Below are positions 1-9,536 of a stretch of DNA of 64,000 nucleotides, one piece after another. The notes beneath the pieces were generated by a model, which was not told the origin of the DNA, did not search any database, and saw nothing but the letters and a program-made list of their open reading frames with translations. Numbering within the stretch: position 1 is the first letter of the stretch; every line of letters starts with the position of its first letter. This DNA comes from Dehalococcoidia bacterium (GTDB lineage Bacteria; Chloroflexota; Dehalococcoidia; GIF9; AB-539-J10). The translations under genes were made by a program, and so were the position numbers. The DNA is taken from assembly GCA_030605665.1 (NCBI GenBank), contig JAUWHW010000061.1, positions 3,338-67,337 of the forward strand. The letters are read 5' to 3'.

Positions 1-1938
1 ATCCAAAGTGTCGAGGAGCATCGCTTACAAGTGGCTCTTGAGGTACAGGTGCAGAACTACCACAACTCTTTAAATAATTCTCCTTTGGGCATTCGCATCA
101 TTACTGCAGAAGGGGAGCTTCTATACGCCAATCAGACTATTCTGGATATCTATGGCTACAGCAGTTTTGAGGAACTAAAGAACACGCCCATAAAGCAGCG
201 TTACACCCCCGAAAGCTATGCTGAGCATAGGAGAAGAGCGGAAGATAGGAAGCTGGATAAGCCTGTCCCTGACAATTATGAGATAGGTATCATACGTAAA
301 GATGGCGAAGTTAGATATCTACAAGTGTCCCGTAGAGAGGTAACCTGGAATGGTGAAACACAGTTTCAGGCAATTTATCAGGATATCACAACACGCAAGC
401 AGTTAGAACAAGCTTTATCGGAAGAGAAAAAACGCCTCGAAGTAACACTACGCAGTACTGGAGATGGTGTCATCACCACTGACATGGAAGGAAAGGTAGT
501 GTTACTCAATAGAGTTGCTGAGCAGCTAACTGGTTGGACTCAGGATGAGGCAAGTGGCAAACCTCTTGGAGAGGTATTTCATATCATCGATGAGCATACC
601 CGTAAACGAATTACTAATCCTGTAAAGACTGTTCTTAAGACTGGCAGAATAGTTGGTCTTATTAATCATGCAGTCCTCGTCAGCAGAGATGGTAGTGAGC
701 GTATCATTTCTGATAGCGGCGCTCCCATTCGTGATGACCACGGTAACTTATTTGGTGTAGTTCTACTATTCCGGGATATCACGGAAGTACGGAAGCTAGA
801 AGAGGAGATCCAGAAGACTGAGAAACTCCAATCGATAGGCAACCTAGCCGGGGGCATTGCTCACGACTTCAATAACTATCTAACCGGTATCCTGGGTAAT
901 ATCAGCCTGGCCAAAAGATATGTCGAGCCAAAAGGAAAGGCCATGGAAAGGCTGGAAGAGGCGGAAATAGCTTCAATAAGAGCCAGGGACTTAACCCAGC
1001 AGTTGCTGACCTTCTCCAGCGGTGGAGCACCAATCAAGAAGACTATTTCTATCGGTAAACTAATTGAAGATACTGTTGGCTTTGCCTTGAGAGGCTCGAA
1101 CGTTAGACCTGAGTTTTACTTACCGGATGACCTCTGGGCAATAGTAGCCGATGAAGGGCAGATAAACCAGGTAATCAGTAATATCATTATCAATGCTGTT
1201 CAGGCTATGCCTCAAGGGGGAATAGTCAACGTAGAGGCAGAGAACCTTGTCATTAGTAGAAGGAGGACATTACCACTACCGAGGGGTAACTATGTGGAGA
1301 TAACCATTAGAGACTACGGCATTGGCATAGCGAAGGAACACCTTGCAAGAATATTTGAGCCCTTCTTCACCACCAAGCAAAAAGGTAGTGGTCTAGGGCT
1401 GGCCACTTCATATTCCATTATCAAGAAACATGACGGTCATATCGCAGTTGAATCCAAGCTGGGTGCCGGAACAACCGTATATGTTTATCTCCCTGCCTCC
1501 ATGGAAACTACTCCAATAAGAGAGGAGGTGATAGAAGAAGCCGTTCTGGTCGGCAATGGCAGAATTCTAGTTATGGACGATGAAGAGACTGTTAGAAAGC
1601 TCCTGTATGCCGGGCTGACAGAAGTTGGATATGAGGTGCAGCTCACGAACGATGGAGCTGAGGCAATTGAGCGATATAGTGAGGCTAAGAAAGCAGGACA
1701 GCCATTTGATGCAGTTATCCTGGATTTAACCATTCCTGGAGGAATAGGGGGTAAAGAAGCCATCAAGAAGTTGCTGGAACTAGACCCTGATGTTAAAGCA
1801 ATTGTCTCGAGTGGTTACGCAACTGATCCGATTATGGCTGAGTACAAGGAATACGGGTTCAGTGCTGTGGTGCCCAAACCTTATAGTGTTGCACAGATTG
1901 AAAAGACGCTTCAAGGCTTATTGAGGAAAAAGAAGTAA
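1..1938 (+). CDS. Hybrid sensor histidine kinase, 5' truncated by window edge
   Basis: Signal-transduction kinase fused to a receiver. The frame is open to base 1, so the true start lies upstream. Counting from the GTG at 31, two PAS-type sensor modules (about residues 10-120 and 130-255) precede a HisKA domain with the phospho-accepting His278 in GGIAHDFNN. A GHKL ATPase domain follows (GxGLGL motif near residue 455), then a C-terminal receiver with a probable phospho-acceptor Asp565 in VILDLTIPG. No membrane segment is visible in the part present, so it is probably cytosolic or its membrane part is missing. Family assignment is firm; the stimulus is unknown. No obvious partner follows, because an insertion sequence lies just downstream. 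Confidence 0.9.
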   Translation: MQSVEEHRLQVALEVQVQNYHNSLNNSPLGIRIITAEGELLYANQTILDIYGYSSFEELKNTPIKQRYTPESYAEHRRRAEDRKLDKPVPDNYEIGIIRKDGEVRYLQVSRREVTWNGETQFQAIYQDITTRKQLEQALSEEKKRLEVTLRSTGDGVITTDMEGKVVLLNRVAEQLTGWTQDEASGKPLGEVFHIIDEHTRKRITNPVKTVLKTGRIVGLINHAVLVSRDGSERIISDSGAPIRDDHGNLFGVVLLFRDITEVRKLEEEIQKTEKLQSIGNLAGGIAHDFNNYLTGILGNISLAKRYVEPKGKAMERLEEAEIASIRARDLTQQLLTFSSGGAPIKKTISIGKLIEDTVGFALRGSNVRPEFYLPDDLWAIVADEGQINQVISNIIINAVQAMPQGGIVNVEAENLVISRRRTLPLPRGNYVEITIRDYGIGIAKEHLARIFEPFFTTKQKGSGLGLATSYSIIKKHDGHIAVESKLGAGTTVYVYLPASMETTPIREEVIEEAVLVGNGRILVMDDEETVRKLLYAGLTEVGYEVQLTNDGAEAIERYSEAKKAGQPFDAVILDLTIPGGIGGKEAIKKLLELDPDVKAIVSSGYATDPIMAEYKEYGFSAVVPKPYSVAQIEKTLQGLLRKKK

Positions 1939-2147
1939 GTCCAGATTGTTTAGTCGGCCAAACAAATACTCAAGATCTGACATAGTGGGCGGTACTGTAC
2001 GATAGACAGAACTAAGACCATCGAACTAGCTTTTATCTCGGTACTCCCTCGGGAGAACGCCTCTCAACCATTGAAAATTTTAAAAACCATAAAGTGTATG
2101 TAGTCAGCGAAAGTGGGACAATTAGGCCTTCAAAAATAGCGGACACT

Positions 2148-3128
2148 TTAAAAGCCATGCCCCTGGTTTCTGGCGGTTCTATTATAATTCCTTCTTGCTT
2201 CTAATGTCCTGCTTTTGACCTCCTTCCTTCTCTGTATTATTTCGAGGTGCTTTCCTGTGTAGACGTCATAGGGCGTGACATTGCCCAGCCCTTCGTGATA
2301 ACGCCGGTAGTTATAGTATTCGATGAAGGTGCTGATCGCTTCCTTCAGCTCGCTCGGCATTTCGTAAGTCACCTGGTTAATTTCGCCTTTTATGGTGCGA
2401 TGGTATCTTTCAATCTTACCGTTGGTCTGAGGATGGAAGGACGAGGCAGTGATGTGCCCTATCCCTACCAGACGCAGGTACTGGTTGAATTGCTGAGAAA
2501 TGTAGCCTGCCCCGTTATCCGATGGCAGCACCGTCCGATCCTCCACCGGCACATCCGTCATGCCGGTGAAGTCTACCGTCTGTTGCACCACGTCTTGCAG
2601 AGATCCCCCGCTCATGTCTGTCTTAAGATCCCAGCTCAGAATGAAGCGGCTGAAGTCATCCATCACCGTCTCCAGGTAATACCAGCCCCAATCAACTACT
2701 CTCAGATGACAGCAATCGCTGGCCCACAGCTCATTGGGCCGTTTCGTCTTGCGGCGATACTCCTTAGCTGCTTTGAAACCAATTATTTCCGCCGGCTTGA
2801 TTAAGCCTTCCCTTTTCAGAATGCGGTAAACCGTGCTCTCAGAGATATGGGTGTGCCCGGAATCGGTTATCTTGAAGGCCAGTTGCCGGCAGGATAGTTC
2901 CGGTGAAGCCCGCGCCTCAGCCAGTACCTTGGTCTCTTCCTCAGGGCTTATCTTATTCCAGGGTAGAGGCGAACCACCCTTCCTGTCCTCAAGCTTCCCC
3001 TGGGTTTGTCTCTTTAACCAGCGATAGTATGTGCTCCTGGGTAACCCCAGCTGAGCCAGAGCTCTGCGGCAGGGTAACTCAGAGCCGGTCACCAAAGCGA
3101 TAATCTCAGCCTTTTCCTTAGCACTCAC
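2148..3128 (-). CDS. IS3-family transposase OrfB (rve integrase domain)
   Basis: Catalytic subunit of the insertion sequence, 326 aa. An N-terminal HTH region (residues 1-110, with the RSTYYRWLKR signature) precedes the DDE integrase core. Visible catalytic residues are Asp in WASDCC, Asp in LPSDNGAGY and Glu in NGKIERYHR. It cuts and joins IS ends. The start is a GTG/ATG-type codon 18 bp after the OrfA stop, so production as a separate protein or by frameshifting are both possible. It looks intact. Confidence 0.9.
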   Translation of the reverse strand: MSAKEKAEIIALVTGSELPCRRALAQLGLPRSTYYRWLKRQTQGKLEDRKGGSPLPWNKISPEEETKVLAEARASPELSCRQLAFKITDSGHTHISESTVYRILKREGLIKPAEIIGFKAAKEYRRKTKRPNELWASDCCHLRVVDWGWYYLETVMDDFSRFILSWDLKTDMSGGSLQDVVQQTVDFTGMTDVPVEDRTVLPSDNGAGYISQQFNQYLRLVGIGHITASSFHPQTNGKIERYHRTIKGEINQVTYEMPSELKEAISTFIEYYNYRRYHEGLGNVTPYDVYTGKHLEIIQRRKEVKSRTLEARRNYNRTARNQGHGF

Positions 3129-3145
3129 CCGGCCATACCTCCCCT

Positions 3146-3532
3146 TTATTCCAGACTCGGTATGGCGGTTTTTTTAAGCACATGCACCTGGAGTGATGGC
3201 TCGGCCACCAGTTGCTTCAACCGGGCATTTTCACGCTTGATATCCTGCACTTCCGTCTTGGTGGCATCGCGGACAGTATCCCGGGTAAGCCTCTCCTTGC
3301 CAGCCTCCATGAAATCTTTCAGCCAGGCATAGTAAGTGCTTGGCTGGATACCTTCCCGGTGGCAGCGGTCTCTGATGGGGGTATCACGCCGGAACCCTTC
3401 CAGAACAATGTGAACCTTCTCTTCGGCAGTGAACTTGCGGCGGGTAAGGCGCTTGATATTCTTGATGAACTCTCTGGTCTCTTCACTCCTAGCTTCAGCT
3501 TGCCAGGACTGGTCTGTAATCTGTTGTACCAT
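3146..3532 (-). CDS. IS3-family transposase OrfA (HTH)
   Basis: DNA-binding partner of OrfB, 128 aa. The central part (RRKFTAEEKVHIVLEGF and YYAWLKDFMEAGKERL) is the typical HTH and linker of IS3-type OrfA. A C-terminal leucine-rich stretch could mediate dimerisation. It is immediately upstream of OrfB on the minus strand, inside the inverted ends of the IS. Confidence 0.88.
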   Translation of the reverse strand: MVQQITDQSWQAEARSEETREFIKNIKRLTRRKFTAEEKVHIVLEGFRRDTPIRDRCHREGIQPSTYYAWLKDFMEAGKERLTRDTVRDATKTEVQDIKRENARLKQLVAEPSLQVHVLKKTAIPSLE

Positions 3533-3633
3533 GGCTTACTCCTTACTTTAAATGCTAATTTACTGCTTTACCAGGGTAGGAGCAAGCCCCAAAGTGTCCA
3601 TTAGATTATGTCTTAATGTGTCCCATTTTCCCT

Positions 3634-3864
3634 GAAGATTTACAAGGAGTATCATATCGGAGGTTGATGGAATCAGATCAAATCACAGATGAGGTTAAAG
3701 AAGAACTCAAGGGCATATACTTTAGCTTAAATCCTGCCCAATTAAAAAGAAGCATAGATGCTAAATTAGCCAAGCTGTACAAGGCTTATGAGGAAAAGAG
3801 GAAAATCCACCAAGTTGCCCCTTACAAAAAAAATCAGAACCTCATACAGCTACATTTTATATGA
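3634..3864 (+). pseudogene. 3' remnant of a gene cut by the IS
   Basis: An open frame runs out of the right IS end and encodes a charged, helical C-terminal-looking segment (LNPAQLKRSIDAKLAKLYKA) ending at 3,864. There is no ribosome-binding site, and no matching N-terminal half is visible left of the IS at 1,939-2,094. It is probably a decayed fragment, perhaps of another transposase or integrase. Function not recognised. Confidence 0.35.
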
Positions 3865-3954
3865 TGCGACAACCTGCAGTTGGGTTACCTACTCAAATGA
3901 TTTGACACGCATAAGCCACTTGATAGCTGTGACTAATGCAAGTATAGTAGTGGT

Positions 3955-4671
3955 GTGAATCACCATAATATGGATACTCTTCCACGGCATATTGCTATCA
4001 TCATAGATGGCAATGGCAGGTGGGCAAGGAAGCGTGGCTTGCCTCGTTTATTTGGTCATCGTGAGGGGGTGATTAATGCTCACCGCATAGTGGAAGCTCT
4101 TTTTGACTATGGCATTAAATATGTCACCTTATATATTTTCTCCACAGAGAACTGGAGCCGACCGAAGGAGGAAGTAAAAGGGATTTTCCAAATCCTGCTG
4201 GGCAGGATTGATGAGGAAGTTAAGTTTGCTCAAAGAAAAGGGATAAGGATTTGCCATTTGGGGAAACTTGATGCACTTCCACTGGAGCTAAGAAACAAGA
4301 TAAGTCACGCTGTGGAGTTAACCAGGGATAACAAAGCAATGACTGTTAACCTTGCCATCAATTATGGAGGTCGGGATGAAATTATACAGGCAGCGCGACA
4401 TCTTACACACGAGGGTGTCCCAGCTGGAAATATAGATGAGGCTCTCTTTAGTCAGTACCTTTATACCGCGGGTATCCCCGATCCTGACCTTGTTATTCGT
4501 ACTGGCGGTGAAATACGACTGAGCAATTTCTTGCTGTGGCAGGCAGCTTATGCTGAGTTCTATTTTACCCCGGTCTTGTGGCCCGATTTCACCCGTGATG
4601 AGATGGATAAAGCTCTTATGGCTTATAAGGAACGCCAGCGTCGTTTTGGCTCCTTAACACCATCTCATTAA
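3955..4671 (+). CDS. uppS: Isoprenyl transferase / undecaprenyl diphosphate synthase
   Basis: Makes the long-chain polyprenyl diphosphate lipid carrier for cell-wall and glycan synthesis by cis-addition of isopentenyl diphosphate. 238 aa, normal length. It shows the catalytic IDGNGRWA loop near the N terminus and the IRTGGEIRLSNFLLWQAAYA region near the C terminus. The GTG at 3,955 is used as start because the conserved loop lies about 17 residues in, as in homologues. It is cytosolic and membrane-associated, and starts a plus-strand run of genes. Confidence 0.95.
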   Translation: MNHHNMDTLPRHIAIIIDGNGRWARKRGLPRLFGHREGVINAHRIVEALFDYGIKYVTLYIFSTENWSRPKEEVKGIFQILLGRIDEEVKFAQRKGIRICHLGKLDALPLELRNKISHAVELTRDNKAMTVNLAINYGGRDEIIQAARHLTHEGVPAGNIDEALFSQYLYTAGIPDPDLVIRTGGEIRLSNFLLWQAAYAEFYFTPVLWPDFTRDEMDKALMAYKERQRRFGSLTPSH

Positions 4672-4741
4672 ATAAGCTTGATTTACCTTTTATCATCAAA
4701 AGCTGTTAAAATTACTTTTGTAAAGAAAGGGGGGTAGAAGA

Positions 4742-5062
4742 ATGGGCGACATTCTAGATGAAGCCACGGCACTCATTAGATGTAAGGAATGTCCTTGGTA
4801 TAAGAATTGTATAACTCCAGTGCAAGTTAGCGCTGAGGACGTTGCACAGTTTAGGTTGATGATGCAGGGAGCAAATCTTTCTGAGACAGCTAAGAGCCAG
4901 ATGGAGGATGTTCTGGGGAACATAGCATCTATGAGCCAGGATATGATCCTGCAAAGTTGTCCTGTATTTACACAACGTCTTAGGGATAATCCCGGGCTTG
5001 CTCAGCGAATCAAGGAAATGATGCAAAACTGGGATAAGGAAGAGAAAGAATCTGGTAAATAG
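4742..5062 (+). CDS. Hypothetical protein with N-terminal cysteine cluster
   Basis: 106 aa, function not recognised. [11 protein letters not shown] motif near residue 15 and another Cys near residue 80 suggest metal or Fe-S binding. The rest is helical and charged. A strong ribosome-binding site (AAGGGGGG) lies 8-9 nt upstream. It is spaced 1 bp from the next gene, which implies co-translation. Confidence 0.6.
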   Translation: MGDILDEATALIRCKECPWYKNCITPVQVSAEDVAQFRLMMQGANLSETAKSQMEDVLGNIASMSQDMILQSCPVFTQRLRDNPGLAQRIKEMMQNWDKEEKESGK

Positions 5063-5063
5063 T

Positions 5064-5696
5064 ATGGTAGAGCAAGTAGGCAAGATAGGAAAACCGCCTG
5101 CGGAGCGTTTTAAACAAAAGAAGAAGCTTTATCTTGTCCCCCTTATGTACTCAAATAAAGATGCTCCACCTGAATATAAGGAGAGGATTGGTCGTTATTG
5201 GCAGCAGGTAGCGGAGCAGCTAATTAATTTAGAGACTAAGGTGGGGAAAATAAACTGTGTTTATCACGAGTCAATCTCCCAATCTGGAGAAGATGGCATG
5301 GAAATCGTGGAGAAAGTAAATCCAGATAGCTATCAAATTGCTAAAGGGAAGTGTGACAATGGTGCTGTATTGGAGGCGATTGAAGAGAAGGAGTTATTCG
5401 AGGAGGTCATGGATTGGGAGAGATGTATTTTACTTGGCTTTGTAAGTGAAAGGGTAGTAAGTAAAGTCTCTGAATTTTATGTTGAGGCTTCGAGGAAGAG
5501 ATATGAATTCATGGCTAAAAGGATAGGTGAGACACTTAAAGGCAATGAGGCTGGGCTTCTGTTTATTACAGAGAGTCATAGGTTGCAGTTTCCTGCTGAT
5601 GTAGAGGTGTTTAATGTCTTTCCACCGACGTTGGATGAAATTCATCGCTGGCTTCGTGACCGTGCTAAGAAGGAGCAAGAGAAAGCCGAGGATTAA
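5064..5696 (+). CDS. Hypothetical cytosolic protein
   Basis: 210 aa, no signal peptide or membrane segment. It is rich in charged residues, with a C-terminal helix ending in KKEQEKAED. It overlaps the translation region of the preceding Cys-cluster protein and lies 17 bp before the AmmeMemoRadiSam B gene, so the three probably share a transcript. I do not recognise a domain. Confidence 0.6.
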   Translation: MVEQVGKIGKPPAERFKQKKKLYLVPLMYSNKDAPPEYKERIGRYWQQVAEQLINLETKVGKINCVYHESISQSGEDGMEIVEKVNPDSYQIAKGKCDNGAVLEAIEEKELFEEVMDWERCILLGFVSERVVSKVSEFYVEASRKRYEFMAKRIGETLKGNEAGLLFITESHRLQFPADVEVFNVFPPTLDEIHRWLRDRAKKEQEKAED

Positions 5697-5712
5697 GCTC
5701 GCTTTTTGAGGT

Positions 5713-6552
5713 ATGTTTATGAAGGTAAGGAAGCCTGTTGTTGCGGGTACATTTTATACTGGCACTCCTAAGGAGCTAAAAGAACAAATTGAGTGGTGTT
5801 ACAAGCATGAGCTTGGTCCAGGAGTTGTGCCACAGGTAAATAAAGCTGGTCCAAGGAAAATCGTGGCCCTTGTCGTCCCTCATGCTGGCTATATTTACTC
5901 TGGACCGGTGGCAGCTCATGCCTACAAGGAGCTCGCTAAAGACGGGGTATTTGATACAGTAGTAATACTCGGTCCTAATCATACTGGCTATGGCGCTCCA
6001 GTTTCTGTATGGACGGAAAGTTCCTGGGAGACGCCTTTGGGTAAGGTGAAGATAAACGAAGAGCTTGCCCGCAAGGTAGTAGGAGGGATAATTGGAGCAG
6101 ACGAGACAGCTCATATATATGAGCATAGTATAGAAGTGCAACTACCCTGGCTTCAGCATCTCTATGGGGAACTGAAAATTGTACCTATAGCTATGCTGGC
6201 TCAGGATGTGGAAACAGCTAGGGAAGTAGGCAAAGCTATTTCCAAAACTGGTGATAACACTATAATCATAGCTAGTAGCGATTTCACCCACTATGAGCCT
6301 CACTCTATAGCCACAGAAAAAGATAAGTCCATGATAGAGGCCATAGTTAATCTTGATGAGGAAATGCTATATGAGCGGCGAGGGCTCTTTAGCTGCACCA
6401 TGTGTGGCTATGGGCCAGTAGCTTCGGCAATCGTGGCAGCTAAAGAGATGAAAGCAAAAACGGCAAACTTATTGAAATATGCTACCAGCGGGGATACGAC
6501 CGGGGATTTCTCTAGAGTGGTTGGCTATGGCTCTATTGTGATAAAGCGTTAG
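5713..6552 (+). CDS. amrB: AmmeMemoRadiSam system protein B (MEMO1 family)
   Basis: 279 aa, full length for the family, with the MEMO signatures VPHAGYIYSG, GPNHTGYG and HSIEVQLPWL. In bacteria it is usually encoded near AMMECR1 and radical-SAM partners; those are not visible here. MEMO folds like class III ring-opening dioxygenases, and its exact bacterial role is unsettled. The ATG at 5,719 is an equally good start (six bases inside). Confidence 0.9.
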   Translation: MFMKVRKPVVAGTFYTGTPKELKEQIEWCYKHELGPGVVPQVNKAGPRKIVALVVPHAGYIYSGPVAAHAYKELAKDGVFDTVVILGPNHTGYGAPVSVWTESSWETPLGKVKINEELARKVVGGIIGADETAHIYEHSIEVQLPWLQHLYGELKIVPIAMLAQDVETAREVGKAISKTGDNTIIIASSDFTHYEPHSIATEKDKSMIEAIVNLDEEMLYERRGLFSCTMCGYGPVASAIVAAKEMKAKTANLLKYATSGDTTGDFSRVVGYGSIVIKR

Positions 6553-6556
6553 AAAA

Positions 6557-7018
6557 CTATTTGGAGCTTATTATTTCCCCTTGGATATCTTCCTCAATTG
6601 TAAGGAAGCCAAAAGAGCTTGTTGCCTTTCCTGGATTGAAGAAAAGGATGCCATCAATCACCTTGTTTTGGGGTTCATGGGAATGGCCGTAGACAATGAT
6701 ATCTACTTGTTGATCAAACATCTCCCTTACTCTTTGCTCAATTCCCCAGGGAGGACCTGAGCCATGGATGATGCCAATTCTTTTATTCTTTGCTTCGATT
6801 ATTTCCTTGACAGGGAGCGTGCTTTTTATCTCACTTGAATCCATATTGCCCTGAACTGCTTTCACCTCCCCCAGTTGCTTTAACCCATTGAGCGTTTCTG
6901 TGGTAGTAAAATCTCCAGCATGGATTATTAAATCTACAGTGGAAAGGGCAGCAACTATTTTTCGGGGGACCTCTTCAAATGAGGTTGCATGGGTATCAGC
7001 AAGCACTCCTATTCTCAA
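6557..7018 (-). CDS. Metallophosphoesterase, YfcE/MJ0936 family
   Basis: 153 aa, a small single-domain phosphodiesterase. It carries the complete metal-binding set: D-x-H in LADTHATS, GD in IIHAGDF, GNMD, GxxH in IIHGSGPPW and GHSH in YGHSHEPQ. It is predicted to hydrolyse phosphodiester or phosphomonoester substrates with Mn. It converges on the AmmeMemoRadiSam B gene with a 4-bp gap. Confidence 0.93.
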   Translation of the reverse strand: MRIGVLADTHATSFEEVPRKIVAALSTVDLIIHAGDFTTTETLNGLKQLGEVKAVQGNMDSSEIKSTLPVKEIIEAKNKRIGIIHGSGPPWGIEQRVREMFDQQVDIIVYGHSHEPQNKVIDGILFFNPGKATSSFGFLTIEEDIQGEIISSK

Positions 7019-7123
7019 AGTATACTCCCCTAAGAAGCTTCGGCGGACTTCATTTTAAGCAAAGGACTTAGAGAGGTTATCATTTTATGAGGGAGATTTC
7101 AAAGAGCTTGCTTATTTATATGA

Positions 7124-7390
7124 TTAGTGTATATCGGCTTTCGTGGTTTTTGGGGTTTCTTTTTGCTGCTGGCTTTGGGGGATAACTTGTTTAACCAGTT
7201 CGATGGTTTTGTCCAAACTAGAGAGGGAGAATGATAATCCTAGCTGTTTCAGTTCTGGATAGCCCATTCCGCGGAATAACCTTTGCCCTGCTACTTTGGT
7301 CATTTCATCGTATATAACTGGCCACTTCGCCCCATGGCGATTAGCACAGAAGAGAATAAAGTCGCGAAGTTGAGGCGATAAGTCATCCAC
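7124..7390 (-). CDS. Hypothetical small protein
   Basis: 88 aa. It begins with an amphipathic segment mentioning an aromatic-rich CANRHGAKWP stretch and ends in a Lys/Gln-rich tail. Similar small proteins occur beside rnpB in related genomes by my recollection, which I cannot check here. No catalytic motif is visible. Confidence 0.5.
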   Translation of the reverse strand: MDDLSPQLRDFILFCANRHGAKWPVIYDEMTKVAGQRLFRGMGYPELKQLGLSFSLSSLDKTIELVKQVIPQSQQQKETPKTTKADIH

Positions 7391-7587
7391 AATTATTATT
7401 TTTACTCCAGAATCGGGGTTGAAGCAAACTCGCTTACGGCTGCTGAGACCTTGTATTTCCCCTTGCTTTTGCCTTGGATGATTCCCTGGTTAAGGTTTTG
7501 GTCTCACTTTTATCCTTGGGCAAATACAAAACCCGGAGAATATTTTTTTATTATATTTTTGTTTTGGTTTTTATGCTGTATAGTGAA

Positions 7588-7982
7588 GTTGAGCAAGTAA
7601 ACCTATAAGCCGAGTTCTGTACCCTAAAATAGGGTGGTGACCATCCATCTAGCCCTGATGTTACCATCAGGGTCAAGCGACCAACCCGAGGGCATTGGCC
7701 GAGCACCTCAAGTGCCCTTCTATTTGGTCTTGCTCCGGGTGGGGTTTGCCCAGCCAACCAGTCACCCGGTTGCTGGTGAGCTCTTACCTCGCCATTTCAC
7801 CCTTACTCCGTGGGAAATACTCCCCACACTTTCCCTTATTTCTCTGGAGGAGCGGTATGTTTCTGTGGCACTTTCCGTAAGGTTGCCCCTCCTGGGTGTT
7901 ACCCAGCACCTTGCTCGGTGGAGCTCGGACTTTCCTCCCTGTACATTAAGTACAGAGCAGTCACCCAGTTTACTTGCCCAGT
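7588..7982 (-). ncRNA. rnpB: RNase P RNA, bacterial class A
   Basis: Catalytic RNA that matures tRNA 5' ends. Read on the minus strand it contains the conserved GGAGGAAAGTCCG of P4/CR-I near 7,930-7,945 and the 3' ACAGAACTCGGCTTA of CR-V near 7,605-7,620. The ends pair as P1: GGCAAGTAAAC at the 5' side against GTTTACTTGCT at the 3' side, which sets the boundaries. T-rich sequence at 7,535-7,570 beyond the 3' end could terminate it. ORFs overlapping it on the plus strand are artefacts. Confidence 0.95.
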
Positions 7983-8014
7983 AGTAGTTTACAGTTAACG
8001 AAGATGGAGGTCAA

Positions 8015-8160
8015 ATCCCCTTGTTATTTTGAGCCCTTCGGCTCTTGTCATTCTGAGGGAGAGAAGCGACCGAAGAATCTCACTCAGGATAAACTCCGTG
8101 AAGAATTTGGAGACCCTTCGCTAGCGCTCAGGGTGACAGCTAAACGCTGTCATTTCAGGG
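8015..8160. repeat. Interspersed intergenic repeat
   Basis: Contains the phrase GTCATTCTGAGGGAGAGAAG followed by CGACCGAAGAATCTC and a later AGGGTGACAGC. This is the style of a genome-wide intergenic repeat. A diverged copy lies at 9,960-10,085 (GCACAGCGACTGAAGAATCT). It is non-coding and sits between rnpB and the zinc-ribbon gene. Confidence 0.6.
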
Positions 8161-8856
8161 CTATTCCACATACAATATTCTATTGCAACTATTGCAATGA
8201 ACTAAGTCGCCGGCCTTAGCCTTTTGCCATTGACTTGTGGGCAGGGTGATGTGGCATCCCTGACATCTCCCTTGTTCTACCTTAGCTATAGCTTGCCCCT
8301 TTGTTAACTTAATCTGTTCATAGAGGTTAAGAGCCTCTGGGCTAATTTGTTGTGCCAGCTCTTGACGGTTTTCGTCGAGACTGGTAAGCGCGGTTTCAGT
8401 CTCGATTTTCCTTCGAGTAAGAGCTTCTTGTTTCTGTTGCCATTCTTGCTTTAGCTCTTTAAGCTCTTTGGTGCTACCTTTTACCCTAGCTTCCATTTCC
8501 TCTACTTGGCTCATTAGCTCTAATAGCTCGTCTTCTTTTGCGCTAAGCTTGCCCTTCAGGTTTTCGGCTTCACGCTTGAGGTTGACCAGTTCCTTAGGAT
8601 TTTTAACCGTGCCACCGTAAAGTTTGTTATTGAGGTGATTGAGCCTCTCTTGCAGGTCTTCTAACTCCCATTCAGTGTTTTTCTGTTTTCTTTTCCATTC
8701 TGCCAGCTGTTGTTTTTGTGAAGCGAGTTCAGATTCAGCAGCCACTAAAGCTCTGTTTTCATTTAGCTGATAGATAATCTCGTCTGCAATTTGTTGGGTC
8801 TTTTGCACTTCGATATCGAGCTGCTGCAATTTATAAAGTTGCCCTGGCAAACTCAT
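8161..8856 (-). CDS. Coiled-coil protein with C4 zinc ribbon (COG1579 type)
   Basis: 231 aa. A long coiled coil (residues about 10-170) is followed by a C-terminal zinc ribbon with C-Q-G-C and C-N-S-C pairs near residues 199-225. Family members are nucleic-acid-linked proteins of uncertain role. It lies 35 bp downstream of the MBL hydrolase on the same strand and may be co-transcribed. Confidence 0.85.
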   Translation of the reverse strand: MSLPGQLYKLQQLDIEVQKTQQIADEIIYQLNENRALVAAESELASQKQQLAEWKRKQKNTEWELEDLQERLNHLNNKLYGGTVKNPKELVNLKREAENLKGKLSAKEDELLELMSQVEEMEARVKGSTKELKELKQEWQQKQEALTRRKIETETALTSLDENRQELAQQISPEALNLYEQIKLTKGQAIAKVEQGRCQGCHITLPTSQWQKAKAGDLVHCNSCNRILYVE

Positions 8857-8891
8857 AATGGAGCTATTTTAGGAGCGGGCCGCAGGCTTTG

Positions 8892-9536
8892 TCAAAGAGT
8901 TCTTGGATAATCGAGGACCACGACTTGTGTGTTAGCGGGCAAAGAGGACTGGGTAACTGAAAGTTTTGGTTTTACTTCTAGGTCGCGTATCCCCATTTTT
9001 TTAAGAAATTTATCTACAGGCTGGAGATTCATAGCTAGGATATCAGTTTTATAATGCATAGGAATGACAACGTGGGGGTTTAGTTGCCCCACAATTTCTA
9101 CAGCTATATCGAGCGGGATAGTAAATGTTTCTCCCACAGGCAAAAATAAAATGTCTATAACCCCTAATTCCTCTGCCAGTTGTGGAGTCAACCGGTGTCC
9201 TAAGTCACCCAGGTGGCATAAAGCCATGTCATCTATTTCAATAAGGTAAATGGTATTTTTGCCTTTGATTTCCCCCTTTTCATCGTCGTGAAAGGTGGCG
9301 ATTCCGGTGATAAATGTGCCTCCTATTTCATATTCACCCGGGCCTTTTATTTGCTTAGGGTTATTGGCGATGCCTTCGATGTAGCTGTGGCCAGGGTGGA
9401 GATGGCTTAAAGTCACTATATCTGCCTTAGGTTGGCCCAAAGAGTAGCCCAGGTTAGGATAATATGGGTCAGTAATGAGGATTTTTCCCTTTCCTTTAAT
9501 AATAAAACAGGAATGCCCTAGCCAACTAATTTCCAT
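8892..9536 (-). CDS. MBL-fold metal-dependent hydrolase (UlaG-like)
   Basis: 214 aa. It has the UlaG-like start (WLGHSCFIIKG) and the metal motif SHLHPGH, where the usual final Asp-His is replaced by Gly-His, as in several UlaG-like proteins. A later GDLGH and a C-terminal PMHYKT complete the site. Cytosolic. Its start overlaps the end of the NfeD-like gene, so the two are coupled. Substrate unknown. Confidence 0.85.
   Translation of the reverse strand: MEISWLGHSCFIIKGKGKILITDPYYPNLGYSLGQPKADIVTLSHLHPGHSYIEGIANNPKQIKGPGEYEIGGTFITGIATFHDDEKGEIKGKNTIYLIEIDDMALCHLGDLGHRLTPQLAEELGVIDILFLPVGETFTIPLDIAVEIVGQLNPHVVIPMHYKTDILAMNLQPVDKFLKKMGIRDLEVKPKLSVTQSSLPANTQVVVLDYPRTL

Larger units (their letters stand above)
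2095..3644. mobile_element. IS3-type insertion sequence with two ORFs
   Basis: About 1.55 kb bounded by imperfect inverted ends. The left end starts TGTATGTAGTCAGCGAAAG (then TGGGACA). The right end, read on the minus strand, starts TGTAAATCTTCAGGGAAAAT (then GGGACACA). Both transposase ORFs are on the minus strand. The same ends flank a 206-bp remnant at 33,954-34,159, which supports the boundaries. No clean target duplication is visible, so the exact outer bases are uncertain. Confidence 0.75.

Noticed and set aside
2247..3103. ORFs opposite the transposase genes
   Set aside because: Antisense shadows of OrfB.
7551..7998. Several ORFs of 60-116 aa
   Set aside because: They overlap the RNase P RNA, have no RBS and look unlike proteins.
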